NCBI GenBank assembly: GCA_018056245.1
Contig: JAGPFZ010000018.1
Location: 1 to 41,655 of the forward strand
From: Bacteroidales bacterium
GTDB taxonomy: Bacteria > Bacteroidota > Bacteroidia > Bacteroidales > VadinHA17
Length of the DNA stretch: 41,655 nt
Reading direction: 5' to 3'
Notes under the pieces: model-generated
Told to the model about the DNA's origin: nothing
The model's input: the letters and a program-made list of their open reading frames with translations, nothing else
Database searches by the model: none
In this document: piece by piece, positions 15,724-24,754 of the stretch
Numbering within the stretch: the first letter of the stretch is position 1
Layout of the letters: every line of letters begins with the position of its first letter
Translations under genes and position numbers: made by a program

Positions 15724-17247
15724 ATGGCAAAACAAAGAACAGGATCAAAGCCAGCCACATTACCTTTACTCGATATAGGCAGGGTTCCTCCGCAGGCAAT
15801 TGACATGGAGGAAGCTGTTCTTGGGGCATTGATGCTTGAAAAGGAAGCGGTGATAACAGTGCTCGACATCCTGCGGCCTGAAAGTTTTTACAAAGAGTCG
15901 CATCAGAAAATATTCTTGGCAATAGTGAGTCTGGCTGAAAGGGATTTGCCGGTTGACCTTTATACTGTTACCGAGGAACTGAGGGCAACAGGAGAGCTTG
16001 AAAACGCCGGAGGTCCTGTATATCTCACTCAACTTACTTCAAAGGTTGTCTCTGCGGCTAATGTGGAATATCATGCAAGAATTGTAGCCCAGAAATATAT
16101 TCAGCGAGAACTAATAAGAGTTTCGTCTGAAATACAGGCAAGATCTTATGATGATACTTATGATATTACCGAACTTCTTGATTTTTCGGAAGATGCTATA
16201 TTTCAGATTGCCGAGGGGAATATTAAAAGAGAAGTAATTCCGGTGAATGAAGTGATTAAGGAAGCCATTTCTGAAATTGAAGCTGCAGGGAAGAGGGAAG
16301 ATGCCCTTGTGGGAATACCGTCGGGGTTTACTAAACTCGATAGGTTGACATCGGGATGGCAGAAGTCGGAACTTATTATTATTGCCGCCCGTCCTTCCAT
16401 GGGGAAAACCGCATTTGCACTTACTATGGCCAGAAACATGGCAATAGACCACGGAAAGAAAGTTGCTATTTTTTCGTGCGAGATGTCGGCCGTACAACTT
16501 GTTAACAGACTGATTATTGCGGAAACAGATATGCCGGCTCAGAAGATAAAGAACGGAAGACTGACGGAAGAAGAATGGCGTCAGCTCGATTCGAGGATAA
16601 AAAAACTTGAGCAAGCACAAATTTACATCGACGATACTCCGGCAATAACTATTACCGAACTGAGGGCAAAATGCCGCAGACTGATGGCTCAGCATAAACT
16701 CGATATAGTCATCATTGATTATCTTCAGCTTATGACAGGTCCTCAGAATTCAGGAAGCCGCGAACAGGAAGTAAGCAATATATCGAGGTCGCTGAAAAGT
16801 ATTGCAAAGGAACTCGATGTACCTGTAATAGCCCTTTCGCAGTTGAATCGTTCGGCTGAACTTAGAGGCGGATATAAGAAACCACAACTCTCCGATTTAA
16901 GAGAATCGGGGGCTATAGAACAGGATGCGGATATGGTTGTTTTCATACACCGCATGGATAAATTCGGAATATTTACTTATGAAGACGGCACCTCAACAAA
17001 AGGGATAGCCGATATCATCCTTGCAAAGAACCGCAACGGTCCTGTTGATGAAATCAGATTAAAGTTCAGGGAAGAAAAGGCAACTTTTGTTGACCTCGAG
17101 GATTTCGAATTTGAACAGGGTTTTGAACAACCGGTTCAGCCTCAGAGTATTACAATAGGCTCTAAAATGAACCGTGACTATCTGTCTGAAACGGGTGGAG
17201 GCTTTGGTATCGAGAATGATGATTTTAACGAACCACCTTTCGGATAG
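15724..17247 (+). CDS. dnaB: Replicative DNA helicase DnaB
   Basis: 507 residues. The N-terminal domain (about 22-125, PPQAIDMEEAVLGALMLEKEA) binds primase. The linker is followed by a RecA-type ATPase domain: IPSGFTKLDRLTSGWQKSEL, Walker A IIAARPSMGKTAFAL (about 219-233), CEMSAVQLVNRL, Walker B LDIVIIDYLQLMTG, ALSQLNR, and LRESGAIEQDADMVVFIHR with the arginine finger region. It unwinds DNA at the replication fork as a hexamer. No intein or insertion is seen. Its end is 7 bases from the convergent rsmI. Confidence 0.97.
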   Translation: MAKQRTGSKPATLPLLDIGRVPPQAIDMEEAVLGALMLEKEAVITVLDILRPESFYKESHQKIFLAIVSLAERDLPVDLYTVTEELRATGELENAGGPVYLTQLTSKVVSAANVEYHARIVAQKYIQRELIRVSSEIQARSYDDTYDITELLDFSEDAIFQIAEGNIKREVIPVNEVIKEAISEIEAAGKREDALVGIPSGFTKLDRLTSGWQKSELIIIAARPSMGKTAFALTMARNMAIDHGKKVAIFSCEMSAVQLVNRLIIAETDMPAQKIKNGRLTEEEWRQLDSRIKKLEQAQIYIDDTPAITITELRAKCRRLMAQHKLDIVIIDYLQLMTGPQNSGSREQEVSNISRSLKSIAKELDVPVIALSQLNRSAELRGGYKKPQLSDLRESGAIEQDADMVVFIHRMDKFGIFTYEDGTSTKGIADIILAKNRNGPVDEIRLKFREEKATFVDLEDFEFEQGFEQPVQPQSITIGSKMNRDYLSETGGGFGIENDDFNEPPFG

Positions 17248-17254
17248 AAAAAAG

Positions 17255-17923
17255 CTATTTCCCTTCGACAACTATGACTATTTCCCCTTTCGGCGGATGT
17301 TCCGTATAATAATCGGAAAGTTCTTTCAGCGTATCGCGCTTGTATTCCTCGTGAATTTTACTTATTTCTCTTGCAACGCATGCTCTTCTTTCCTGTCCGA
17401 AAATATTCGCCATTTCGTCAAGAGCTTTAACCAGACGGAAAGGCGACTCATAAAAAATCATCGTTCTCTTCTCGTCCTTCAGAGCCTCAAGTTTCTTAAG
17501 GCGTCCTTTTTTATTTGGAAGAAAACCTTCGAAACAAAAGCGGTCGCATGGAATGCCTGAGCCAACTAGCGCCGGAACAAATGCTACCGGACCTGGCAAC
17601 ACTTCGACAGTAATATCATTTTCTATACATTTGCGTACAAGAAGGAACCCTGGATCGGATATCCCGGGAGTGCCTGCATCAGATATGAGAGCTATATTCC
17701 TTCCTCCCTTTATCTCTTCACATATTTCCGATACTTTTTTATGTTCATTAAATTTATGATGAGATACACAAGGAGTTTGAATTCCGTAATGCCTTAACAG
17801 CTTTGACGCCTGCCTGGTGTCTTCTGCAAGAATCAGATTAACTTCCTTCAATACTTCCAGCGACCGGAGAGTAATATCCTTTAGGTTGCCCAGAGGTGTC
17901 GGTACGACCACCAGCTTAGCCAT
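17255..17923 (-). CDS. rsmI: 16S rRNA (cytidine1402-2'-O)-methyltransferase
   Basis: 222 residues. Tetrapyrrole-methylase fold: LVVVPTPLGNLKDITLRSLEVL (N-terminal SAM site), LILAEDTRQASKLLRHYGI, and NIALISDAGTPGISDPG, then LPGPVAFVPALVGSG and TMIFYESPFRL. This set is diagnostic for RsmI, which 2'-O-methylates C1402 in the decoding centre. The protein ends soon after the catalytic domain and lacks the roughly 60-residue C-terminal domain of the 286-residue E. coli enzyme; short forms are common in Bacteroidota. Its ATG lies inside the last codons of the upstream uncharacterised gene (8-base overlap), so the two are probably co-translated. Confidence 0.94.
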   Translation of the reverse strand: MAKLVVVPTPLGNLKDITLRSLEVLKEVNLILAEDTRQASKLLRHYGIQTPCVSHHKFNEHKKVSEICEEIKGGRNIALISDAGTPGISDPGFLLVRKCIENDITVEVLPGPVAFVPALVGSGIPCDRFCFEGFLPNKKGRLKKLEALKDEKRTMIFYESPFRLVKALDEMANIFGQERRACVAREISKIHEEYKRDTLKELSDYYTEHPPKGEIVIVVEGK

Positions 17924-18707
17924 CGGCCGGAAATTTACGTTTCACAATATCAAGAAGCTGCCTTATATATTCATTTTCTTCATGTTCTCCTGTATAGCTA
18001 AAAAGTATTGTTCTGGCTTCATTAAATGAAGTTGACTGGTCGAGCTTGGAAATAACTTCATCATAAGTGCGGCTGTCCCCTCCAAATATTTCTCTGATGA
18101 AAAGGAACCTGTCGTTTATTCCAATGGCATCGGTAAGGCTCGAAATGGAACGTCCCATTATCAGATGAGAAGTTCCGTTGCCTGTCTTACTTGCAAACTG
18201 ATCGAGAAGTGTAGTTTGAGTACCACTGAACTTATCGGCAAAAATCTGATATTCTGATTCTTTTTCTTTAGAATAAATATCAGGCTTCCTTTCTGATGAG
18301 CTCTGTTCTACCGACGATACACTATCTCCTCCAGCAGACTCAGTTTTTGCTACATTATTTGCTGCATACTCTTTTGTGACGTTTTCATGCTGATCTGCAT
18401 CAACCTTTGCAACACTTAATTTCTGCTCATTTTCCGGCAGGAATTCCTCGTCGGATATTTCAATAAGTGTTTCATCTACACTTATTTCTTTTTCCTGTTG
18501 ATATGGTGAACGTTTCGACAATGTAGAAACATCTTCAGGCTTAAAAGTTTTAAGAAGTAATATAGCTTCCTCGGCACTTTTGCACTTCAATTTGGCAAGC
18601 TCGATCTGCAGAAGAGGCACTCCGGGATAATTTTTGAAATCGTCAATAATGTCTCTTACCTCTCTAAGGTCATTGATAATTATTTCAATGGTTGAGTTGA
18701 AATCCAT
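17916..18707 (-). CDS. Uncharacterised two-part protein coupled to rsmI
   Basis: 263 residues from the ATG at 18707 (MDFNSTIEIIINDLREVRDI). The frame is open to 18749, but that ATG falls on the promoter's -7 box. The N-terminal part (about 1-65) is helical. A middle stretch (about 70-155) is low in complexity and rich in S, E, K and V, so probably disordered. The C-terminal part (about 165-260) has ISSLTDAIGINDRFLFIREIFGGDSRTYDEVISKLD followed by IRQLLDIVKRKFP, a helical segment I associate with conserved Bacteroidales proteins without known function. There is no signal peptide or membrane segment, so it is cytoplasmic. It precedes rsmI with an 8-base overlap. Confidence 0.7.
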   Translation of the reverse strand: MDFNSTIEIIINDLREVRDIIDDFKNYPGVPLLQIELAKLKCKSAEEAILLLKTFKPEDVSTLSKRSPYQQEKEISVDETLIEISDEEFLPENEQKLSVAKVDADQHENVTKEYAANNVAKTESAGGDSVSSVEQSSSERKPDIYSKEKESEYQIFADKFSGTQTTLLDQFASKTGNGTSHLIMGRSISSLTDAIGINDRFLFIREIFGGDSRTYDEVISKLDQSTSFNEARTILFSYTGEHEENEYIRQLLDIVKRKFPADG

Positions 18708-18736
18708 CGGGATGATATTTATAAAACCTCTGTTTT

Positions 18737-18757
18737 GTTTACTTTGCAAAAGTAAAC
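18737..18757 (-). promoter_or_regulatory. -7 box embedded in a 21-bp palindrome
   Basis: GTTTACTTT (18737-18745) and AAAGTAAAC (18749-18757) form a perfect inverted repeat around GCA. On the minus strand the right arm contains TACTTTTG (18747-18754), an exact -7 box, so transcription would start near 18740 and read into the gene with start at 18707. A clear -33 TTG is missing, which may mean dependence on another factor. Confidence 0.55.
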
Positions 18758-18926
18758 AATTTCGGTAAAGGAGTGTAAAATCAGTGTCGCTTTAAGTATT
18801 GATTTTAAGATTTTTCACAATTTTAGAAAGGAAATATGTAAAATGGTTATTTCGCTAATTATCCTGTCATAACTCATTAACTCTTAACTTTAACCACACG
18901 ATAATTTTGTTCATTTTACCAACCGA

Positions 18927-19217
18927 TTAGTTACAAAAAAATTTATTCCCAAAGATTTCAATTGAAACACCCGAGTCATTATGCAGCCCATAGTCAAGAA
19001 CCATTCTGCACATCTCATCAAGATTTTTTCCCAGCTCATTCTGTTCGGAAGCACGTGCACAAATTAATCCGTCATTGACAATAATTCGGCTGAAAACAAA
19101 TAGATTCCCATTAGCGTCCTTTTCTCTTTTGATAATGCCGTAAAAACACCTGTCCTTGTCAGCTTGTGCCATAAACATTTCAGTAATCTCAATGCGATCT
19201 TTATTTTTATTTTTCAT
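18927..19217 (-). CDS. Small conserved-looking hypothetical protein
   Basis: 96 residues, soluble, no signal peptide. It reads as a compact alpha/beta protein: DRCFYGIIKREKDANGNLFVFSRIIVNDGLICARA, then NELGKNLDEMCRMVLDYGLH and VSIEIFGNKFFCN. The regular strand-helix order and good codon structure support a real gene, and I have a faint memory of similar Bacteroidales proteins, but no family name or function. It stands alone: 177 bases separate it from the end-facing promoter of the rsmI operon and 407 bases from murF-alr. No promoter stands out. Confidence 0.6.
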   Translation of the reverse strand: MKNKNKDRIEITEMFMAQADKDRCFYGIIKREKDANGNLFVFSRIIVNDGLICARASEQNELGKNLDEMCRMVLDYGLHNDSGVSIEIFGNKFFCN

Positions 19218-19624
19218 AAATAGTCCATTATATTATTTTACGCAAAAATGCAATAAATGTTCCTATTAAAGAAATAAGATCAAAATAAAATTTTAAAGCT
19301 ATATATAAATTATCTTCAATTTTCACTTTTTATGATTGCCAATAATGTAGTCAGGAATAATGCATTAAAGAATTCACAGATTCTTTCGATATTAAACTAT
19401 ACAGCAAAAATACAAAGGCCTTTCTATATGGCGCAAAATATACTACAAGAAAGAACAGAAACATGCATTGCCGAAAGCCTTATAGCCAAAAAAATCATAG
19501 CAATTTTTAATTACGGCTTATTGAATAATATACATTAAACGTGCCCTTTTGATTAGTATTTTCCATTTTGCTTATTTTTATACTTTAAAAAAGTGAAGAT
19601 ATAATATCTAATATCAAATATGGA
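19218..19624. other. AT-rich gene-free gap
   Basis: Divergent region between the 96-residue hypothetical and murF-alr. I see no convincing TAnnTTTG box, repeat or hairpin. A 68-codon frame at 19332-19538 (plus) has no recognisable features and an asparagine-, isoleucine- and lysine-rich translation expected from AT-rich DNA. Confidence 0.4.
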
Positions 19625-22117
19625 ATGATAAATAATGAATTGCGAAATGTGAATAATAAAATAACAACAGGTGAAGCTGCCGGGATAACGGGTGGCAAGC
19701 TATACGGCAGTCCTGATCTTGAAATTAAAGAGATTATTACCGATAGCCGTCAGTCTGTTTTTCAAGACGGCACAGCCTTTTTTGCTATAAAAGGGCTGAA
19801 CCACGACGGTCATAATTTTATTTCACAGCTATATCGCCGCAATGTAAGGATATTTTTTGTTGAAAATCTGCCATCCGGAATAGAAAATTTTACCGATGCG
19901 GCATTTATTGTCACTAATAACAGTGTTGAAGCTCTTCAGTTGCTTGCTTACGAACGGCGACATCGTTTCAAAGGGAAAGTAATAGCTGTTACAGGAAGCG
20001 CCGGCAAAACAGTTGTGAAAGAGTGGCTTGGCGATATCATGGGCTCTGTTACTCCTGTAGTGAGAAGCCCGAAAAGCTATAATTCCCAGATTGGTGTGCC
20101 GCTGTCAGTATGGAAGCTTGAGAATAAATATAATGTCGGAATAATTGAGGCCGGCATTTCACAGCCGGGAGAAATGGAAAAACTACGCAGGATTATTGAA
20201 CCTGATATAGGAGTAATAACGAATATTGGAGATGCTCATAGTGAAAATTTCACATCTCAGAAAGAAAAAGCTCTTGAAAAACTTAAATTGTTTAAGAACA
20301 GCAAAGTGATAGTTTTTTGCAGGGACCATGTCCTCTTACGCGAAATAATTCATTCAGATAAAATCTACTCGGAAAAGAAACTTGCCGACTGGTCGTTTAC
20401 CGAGGAAAATGCTCCAGTATTTATAAAAATAAAAAGAATTTCCCCATGTAGGACAGATATTACGGTGAAAAGCGGAGACACTATTTTTGAATCTTATATA
20501 CCTTTCGACGACAGGGCATCAATTGAAAATGCGGCAGCAGTAATTACAACATGTCTTATAACCGGCATATCGTATGAAACTATAAGAGATTGCCTTCCGA
20601 GGCTGACGTCAGTGGCAATGAGGATGGAGATAAAAGCAGGGATTAACGGCTGTTTGCTTGTAGAAGACTATTATAATTCCGACCCTGGTTCCCTTAAGAT
20701 GGCACTTGAATATCTGAAATCACGTAATAACAGGCGGTCAGTGCTTATTCTGTCCGATTTTTTACAGACCGGCAGAGATGAAAAAGAGCTCTATGGGGAA
20801 GTAGCAGGTTTGCTGAACACATTCAAAATAGACAGGTTCATAGGTATAGGTCCTGTGCTTCAAAGAAATAAGGAACTCTTTCCTCCTGGAAGCCTTTTCT
20901 ATGTTTCCACTCATGACTTTTGCAGGGAAATAGAACGGACAGATTTTTCAGGTGAGGTAATACTGCTTAAAGGCGCTCGCAAATTCGAGTTCGAGAGGAT
21001 AAGCAATCTTCTTGTGCAGAAGATACACCAGACGGTGCTTGAGATTAACCTCGATACTGTTTCGTATAATATCAATGAGATAAGGAAACGCCTTAATCCA
21101 GGTACCAGAATAATGGCTATGGTAAAAGCTTCTGCTTATGGTACAGGGCCTTCAGGTATTGCCTCTCTGCTTGAGTTTCATCGGGTTGACTATCTCGCTG
21201 CAGCAAATGCAGATGAAGGCGTCGAATTGCGTGATGTAGGAGTGTCGCTTCCGATAGTGGTTATGAATCCCGAACCTCATGCTTTCAACCTTATTATAAA
21301 ATATAATCTCGAGCCGGTAATTTACAGCTTCACAATGTTGCGAAGGTTTGCAGAAACTGCTTCACGTCACGGGCTTACTGACTTTCCGGTACATGTAAAA
21401 ATTGACACAGGCATGCACCGTCTGGGCTTTATGCCTTCTGAAACTAACGTTCTTATTGAGGAAATAAAAGCTGCGCGTTCGATCAGGATTGCATCAGTAT
21501 TCTCACACCTCTCGGCAAGCGAAGCTCCCGAATATGATTTTTTCACACGTAAACAAGCCGAATTGCTGAAAGAAATTGCCAATAAGATTAAGGAAGCCTT
21601 AGGTTATAGCTTTCTTGTCCACCTACTAAATACGGCGGGCATTTTCCGTTTCCCTGAGTATCAGTTCGATATGGTTAGACCAGGTATAGGTATTTTCGGA
21701 ATCACGGGGACGCCCGACATAAACCTGCACGAGGCTGTGAGATATGTGACAAGAATATTGCAGATAAAGAATGTGCCGGCCGGTGAACCAGTCGGATATG
21801 GATGTAAAGATGTTTCGGAAAGAGAGAGGCGTATCGCTATTCTGCCTGTGGGTTATGCCGACGGCTTTGACCGCAGACTTGGGAACGGAAGGGGTAATTT
21901 CTTCATCAAGAACGGCTTTGCACCAGTAGTCGGAAATATTTGCATGGATTTGACTATGGCTGACGTTACCGGAATTGATGCGGAGGAAGGCGATGAAGCT
22001 GAAATATTCGGAAAGAATATTTCTCTCGAGGATTTTTCAAAAAAGGTCGGCACCATACCTTATGAGATACTTACTTCTATACCGCCAAGAGTGAAGAGAG
22101 TGTTTACAAGAGAATAG
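19625..22117 (+). CDS. murF-alr: MurF-alanine racemase fusion
   Basis: 830 residues in two enzymes. Residues about 10-455 are MurF: IITDSRQSVFQDGTAFFAIKG, the ATP loop VIAVTGSAGKTVVKE (119-133), KSYNSQIGVPLSVW, EAGISQPGEME, IGVITNIGDAH, and LLVEDYYNSDPGSLKMALE. MurF adds D-Ala-D-Ala to UDP-MurNAc-tripeptide. Residues about 462-830 are PLP-dependent alanine racemase: LEINLDTVSYNINEIRKRL, RIMAMVKASAYGTGPSG with the PLP lysine, VKIDTGMHRLGF, NTAGIFRFP, MVRPGIGIFG, VGYGCKD, ILPVGYADGF and VGNICMDLTM. The MurF loop reads GSAGKT where many MurF enzymes have GSNGKT. The fusion is a known Bacteroidota arrangement; it couples D-alanine formation to its use. Convergent with nadE, 21 bases apart. Confidence 0.96.
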   Translation: MINNELRNVNNKITTGEAAGITGGKLYGSPDLEIKEIITDSRQSVFQDGTAFFAIKGLNHDGHNFISQLYRRNVRIFFVENLPSGIENFTDAAFIVTNNSVEALQLLAYERRHRFKGKVIAVTGSAGKTVVKEWLGDIMGSVTPVVRSPKSYNSQIGVPLSVWKLENKYNVGIIEAGISQPGEMEKLRRIIEPDIGVITNIGDAHSENFTSQKEKALEKLKLFKNSKVIVFCRDHVLLREIIHSDKIYSEKKLADWSFTEENAPVFIKIKRISPCRTDITVKSGDTIFESYIPFDDRASIENAAAVITTCLITGISYETIRDCLPRLTSVAMRMEIKAGINGCLLVEDYYNSDPGSLKMALEYLKSRNNRRSVLILSDFLQTGRDEKELYGEVAGLLNTFKIDRFIGIGPVLQRNKELFPPGSLFYVSTHDFCREIERTDFSGEVILLKGARKFEFERISNLLVQKIHQTVLEINLDTVSYNINEIRKRLNPGTRIMAMVKASAYGTGPSGIASLLEFHRVDYLAAANADEGVELRDVGVSLPIVVMNPEPHAFNLIIKYNLEPVIYSFTMLRRFAETASRHGLTDFPVHVKIDTGMHRLGFMPSETNVLIEEIKAARSIRIASVFSHLSASEAPEYDFFTRKQAELLKEIANKIKEALGYSFLVHLLNTAGIFRFPEYQFDMVRPGIGIFGITGTPDINLHEAVRYVTRILQIKNVPAGEPVGYGCKDVSERERRIAILPVGYADGFDRRLGNGRGNFFIKNGFAPVVGNICMDLTMADVTGIDAEEGDEAEIFGKNISLEDFSKKVGTIPYEILTSIPPRVKRVFTRE

Positions 22118-22138
22118 TCCTCAACAGGCTAAAGTTTT

Positions 22139-23794
22139 TTATTTTTTGATAAAAACCAAAGGCATTTTTCGTCCGGCGCCGAATGCTTTTGAAGAAATAC
22201 GAAGTATTGGAGGAGCCTGGTACCTCTTATATTCATTCGAATTTATCATACTCAGCGTTTTCATAACAATTTCGCTATCGAAACCTTCGGAAATGATTTC
22301 CTGCGCTGATTTCCACAGTTCAATATACCTGAAAAGTATTTCATCGAGAAGAGGATAAGGAGGCAAGCTATCGGTATCGAGTTGATCGGGCTTCAGCTCG
22401 GCCGATGGTGGTTTTGCAATTATAGAAGCAGGAATGATTTCTTCATGGCGGTTAATATAATTTGCAAGCCTGTAAACATCACTCTTATAGACATCTCCTA
22501 TAACTGAAAGTCCACCTGCCATATCGCCATAAAGAGTACCATAACCGGTAGCTATCTCGCTCTTATTTGATGTATTCAGGAGAATATGTCCGAATTTGTT
22601 GGAATATGCCATAAGCAGAACAGCTCTTATGCGCGCCTGTAAATTCTCTTCAGTCACATCGGCCGGAAGTCCTTTGAACAATGGCTCGAGAACTTCCTCG
22701 AATGCCCTGAAAGGCTTTTCAATACTGATAATTTCATATTTTACTCCAAGGTTTTCCGCCAGCTTTACGGCATCTTCAACCGACCGCGCAGGAGAATACC
22801 TTGAGGGCATAATCAGAGCCGCTATATTTTCTCTTCCAAGTGAGGCAGAGGCAAGACAAAGAACCACAGCCGAATCAATTCCTCCCGACAGACCCAGCAC
22901 TGCTTTCTTGAGTCCCGACTTTCCAAAATAATCTCCAATGCCTGTCAGTAATGCTTTGTAAATCAATTCTATTTTATTGGGAATCTCAGGTTCGGGATTT
23001 TGAGTTCCTGCCACAAGATCATCAAGTTCAAAAGTCGAAATACATTCTTCGAAGAATGGTAACTGTCGGAAAATTTTTCCGGCACCATCAATTATGAGCG
23101 AGCCTCCATCGAAAATAAGTTCACTGTTTGCTCCGGTTTGATTTACATAAATAATGGGCAACCTGAGTTTCAAAGCTTTGTTAATAAAAATCCGGCGGCG
23201 CGTTTCGGTTTGTGTGTATGAAAACGGCGATGCTGAAATATTAATAATAAGTTCGGGATTCAACTTTGCAAGTTCATCCATCGGCGAAACAGTATAGAGC
23301 CTCGATTTCTCGAACTCATTCAGAAAAGGCTGTTCATTCCATAAGTCCTCACAGATTGTGAGTGCAATATTTTTTCCGTTAAAACTGAAAACGGAAAAAT
23401 TTTTCTCGGATTCGAAATATCTGTATTCATCGAATATGTCATAAGTCGGGAGAAGGGATTTATTGGCCTGGAATACAATTCTGCCTTCATTCAGAACAAG
23501 AGCGGCGTTAAAGAGTTTTTTGCCTTCAGGCTTTGTATTCATTACCGGCGCACCTATTATTGCTGCAATGCCTCTGCATTCATCGGCTATCCTGCTAATT
23601 GTCCGACTGCATTCATTAATAAAATCAATATAATCGAGCAGATCGAGCGGGGGATAACCGGTAATACACAACTCTGAGAAAATGACCAGATCCGAGCCTT
23701 CAGCCCTGGCCTTTTTTATAGCATTGATTATTTGCTCTGCGTTCCTTTCGAAGTCGCCTACACGGTAATTGAGCTGTGCTATAGTTATCTTCAT
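22139..23794 (-). CDS. nadE: Glutamine-dependent NAD+ synthetase
   Basis: 551 residues from the ATG at 23794; a GTG nine bases earlier is less likely. The N-terminal nitrilase-type glutaminase domain has its Glu-Lys-Cys triad: VIFSELCITGYPP (E41), ANKSLLPTYDIFDE (K112) and LTICEDLWNE (C148). The C-terminal ATP-pyrophosphatase domain has the loop AVLGLSGGIDSAVVL (about 287-301), PSRYS, NTSNKSEIATGYGTLYGDMAGGLSVIGDVYK, and KPPSAELKPDQ. It makes NAD+ from deamido-NAD+ using glutamine and ATP. It follows the outer-membrane barrel gene by 9 bases. The nadE-gldB neighbourhood is well known in gliding Bacteroidota, though here the genes are divergent with the barrel gene between. Confidence 0.95.
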   Translation of the reverse strand: MKITIAQLNYRVGDFERNAEQIINAIKKARAEGSDLVIFSELCITGYPPLDLLDYIDFINECSRTISRIADECRGIAAIIGAPVMNTKPEGKKLFNAALVLNEGRIVFQANKSLLPTYDIFDEYRYFESEKNFSVFSFNGKNIALTICEDLWNEQPFLNEFEKSRLYTVSPMDELAKLNPELIINISASPFSYTQTETRRRIFINKALKLRLPIIYVNQTGANSELIFDGGSLIIDGAGKIFRQLPFFEECISTFELDDLVAGTQNPEPEIPNKIELIYKALLTGIGDYFGKSGLKKAVLGLSGGIDSAVVLCLASASLGRENIAALIMPSRYSPARSVEDAVKLAENLGVKYEIISIEKPFRAFEEVLEPLFKGLPADVTEENLQARIRAVLLMAYSNKFGHILLNTSNKSEIATGYGTLYGDMAGGLSVIGDVYKSDVYRLANYINRHEEIIPASIIAKPPSAELKPDQLDTDSLPPYPLLDEILFRYIELWKSAQEIISEGFDSEIVMKTLSMINSNEYKRYQAPPILRISSKAFGAGRKMPLVFIKK

Positions 23795-23803
23795 AACCAG
23801 CAC

Positions 23804-24496
23804 TTAAAAGTTGATTCCAACTCTGAATTTAAGAAAGTTATGTGAAATCCTGTCAACAGGCTGTGGCACAATGTCTTTGGTTATGTCGAGAAAATTCTGC
23901 TCGAAGCCAAGCCCAAGCACTATTTCTGTCGTACCTCCCAACGAATAGGAAATACCTCCGGTTATATGATACCCCAGATTGAATCTTTTCAGTTCATTCA
24001 TTGCCGATTCTCCCTCGATATTCTCAGAAGGAATATCTACCTTACCTCCTGTTACAACTTTTGGGTCAAGCCCGATATCGGAGAAAAAAGTAATATAACC
24101 TATCTGATTCGATTCGAATTTGAGTCCGACAGGCAGATTAATATAATGGATTTTATAGATAACCGATTTACCTGCAGGAACAGTGGTATTGAAATTATTG
24201 AATATCATTGTGATCGTGTCGGATGTAACAAGTCTTCCTCCGGCATTAATGATGCTCAGACCTGATGAGAAGGAATAATTATTACTAAAATATTTATTGA
24301 ATGTGAATCCGAAGATGAATCCTGCTCTGGCCCCTTCATTTTTTGTTTCACGTGTGTCGGAAGAAAACCAGCTTATTAAAGGATCTGCAAAAATGCCAAA
24401 CCGGATATTCTGAGCATTTATTACACCGGAGGTTATTGTCAATAAAATTATTATAAAGCAGGTTTTTTTTACAGATAAACATTTATGAAGACTCAT
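23804..24496 (-). CDS. Outer-membrane beta-barrel protein (PorT-like family)
   Basis: 230 residues. A signal peptide (about 1-28, FIIILLTITSGVINAQ) is followed by eight-or-so amphipathic strands (IRFGIFADPLISWF, ARAGFIFGFTFNKYF, YSFSSGLSIINAGGRL, YKIHYINLPVGLKFES, GYITFFSDIGLDPKV, FNLGYHITGGISYSLG, TEIVLGLGFEQNFLDI) and ends FLKFRVGINF with the terminal aromatic residue of an outer-membrane barrel. The pattern fits the PorT/OMP_b-brl family. PorT itself is a T9SS component, but this family is large and I cannot say that this is PorT. Position beside gldB is suggestive only. The long loop (about 100-112, TVPAGKSVIYK) and N-terminal 'plug' look usual. Confidence 0.82.
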   Translation of the reverse strand: MSLHKCLSVKKTCFIIILLTITSGVINAQNIRFGIFADPLISWFSSDTRETKNEGARAGFIFGFTFNKYFSNNYSFSSGLSIINAGGRLVTSDTITMIFNNFNTTVPAGKSVIYKIHYINLPVGLKFESNQIGYITFFSDIGLDPKVVTGGKVDIPSENIEGESAMNELKRFNLGYHITGGISYSLGGTTEIVLGLGFEQNFLDITKDIVPQPVDRISHNFLKFRVGINF

Positions 24497-24599
24497 GAAA
24501 TAAATATTTTAATGAAATGTAAAACAAATTTTTATGCAGTAAAAATAACAAATCTTATTAAATTTTTAATCTGTTCACATTGTATGTTCCTTTCTTAAC

Positions 24600-24661
24600 G
24601 CCTGGCGGGCTGTCTTATATTGCCTGGCCTCTTGTCTGGTACGGACTTCGTCCTGTCTGGC
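24600..24661. repeat. GC-rich block with four GYCTGGY repeats upstream of gldB
   Basis: In a very AT-rich 258-base divergent region a GC-rich stretch holds GCCTGGC (24600), GCCTGGC (24622), GTCTGGT (24634) and GTCTGGC (24655), plus a short hairpin GGAC-TTC-GTCC (24643-24653). It lies between the oppositely oriented barrel gene and gldB. Function unknown; an operator or a decayed mobile repeat are both possible. Confidence 0.55.
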
Positions 24662-24754
24662 AGCGAAGCGTTTATGGTCATGATAAAGTTTATAGTCGGA
24701 TAGTTGTCATTTTATTTCAAAGTGAATAATTTAGCAAATCAATAATAACTACCC

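Noticed and set aside
19332-19538. A 68-codon plus-strand frame between the 96-residue gene and murF-alr
   Set aside because: Translation is rich in N, I and K as expected from AT-rich DNA, with no recognisable motif, no promoter box and no clear ribosome binding site.
19625-22117. Reading the murF-alr fusion as a new two-enzyme protein
   Set aside because: This fusion is already known from Bacteroidota; both halves keep their catalytic motifs and nothing unusual is added here.
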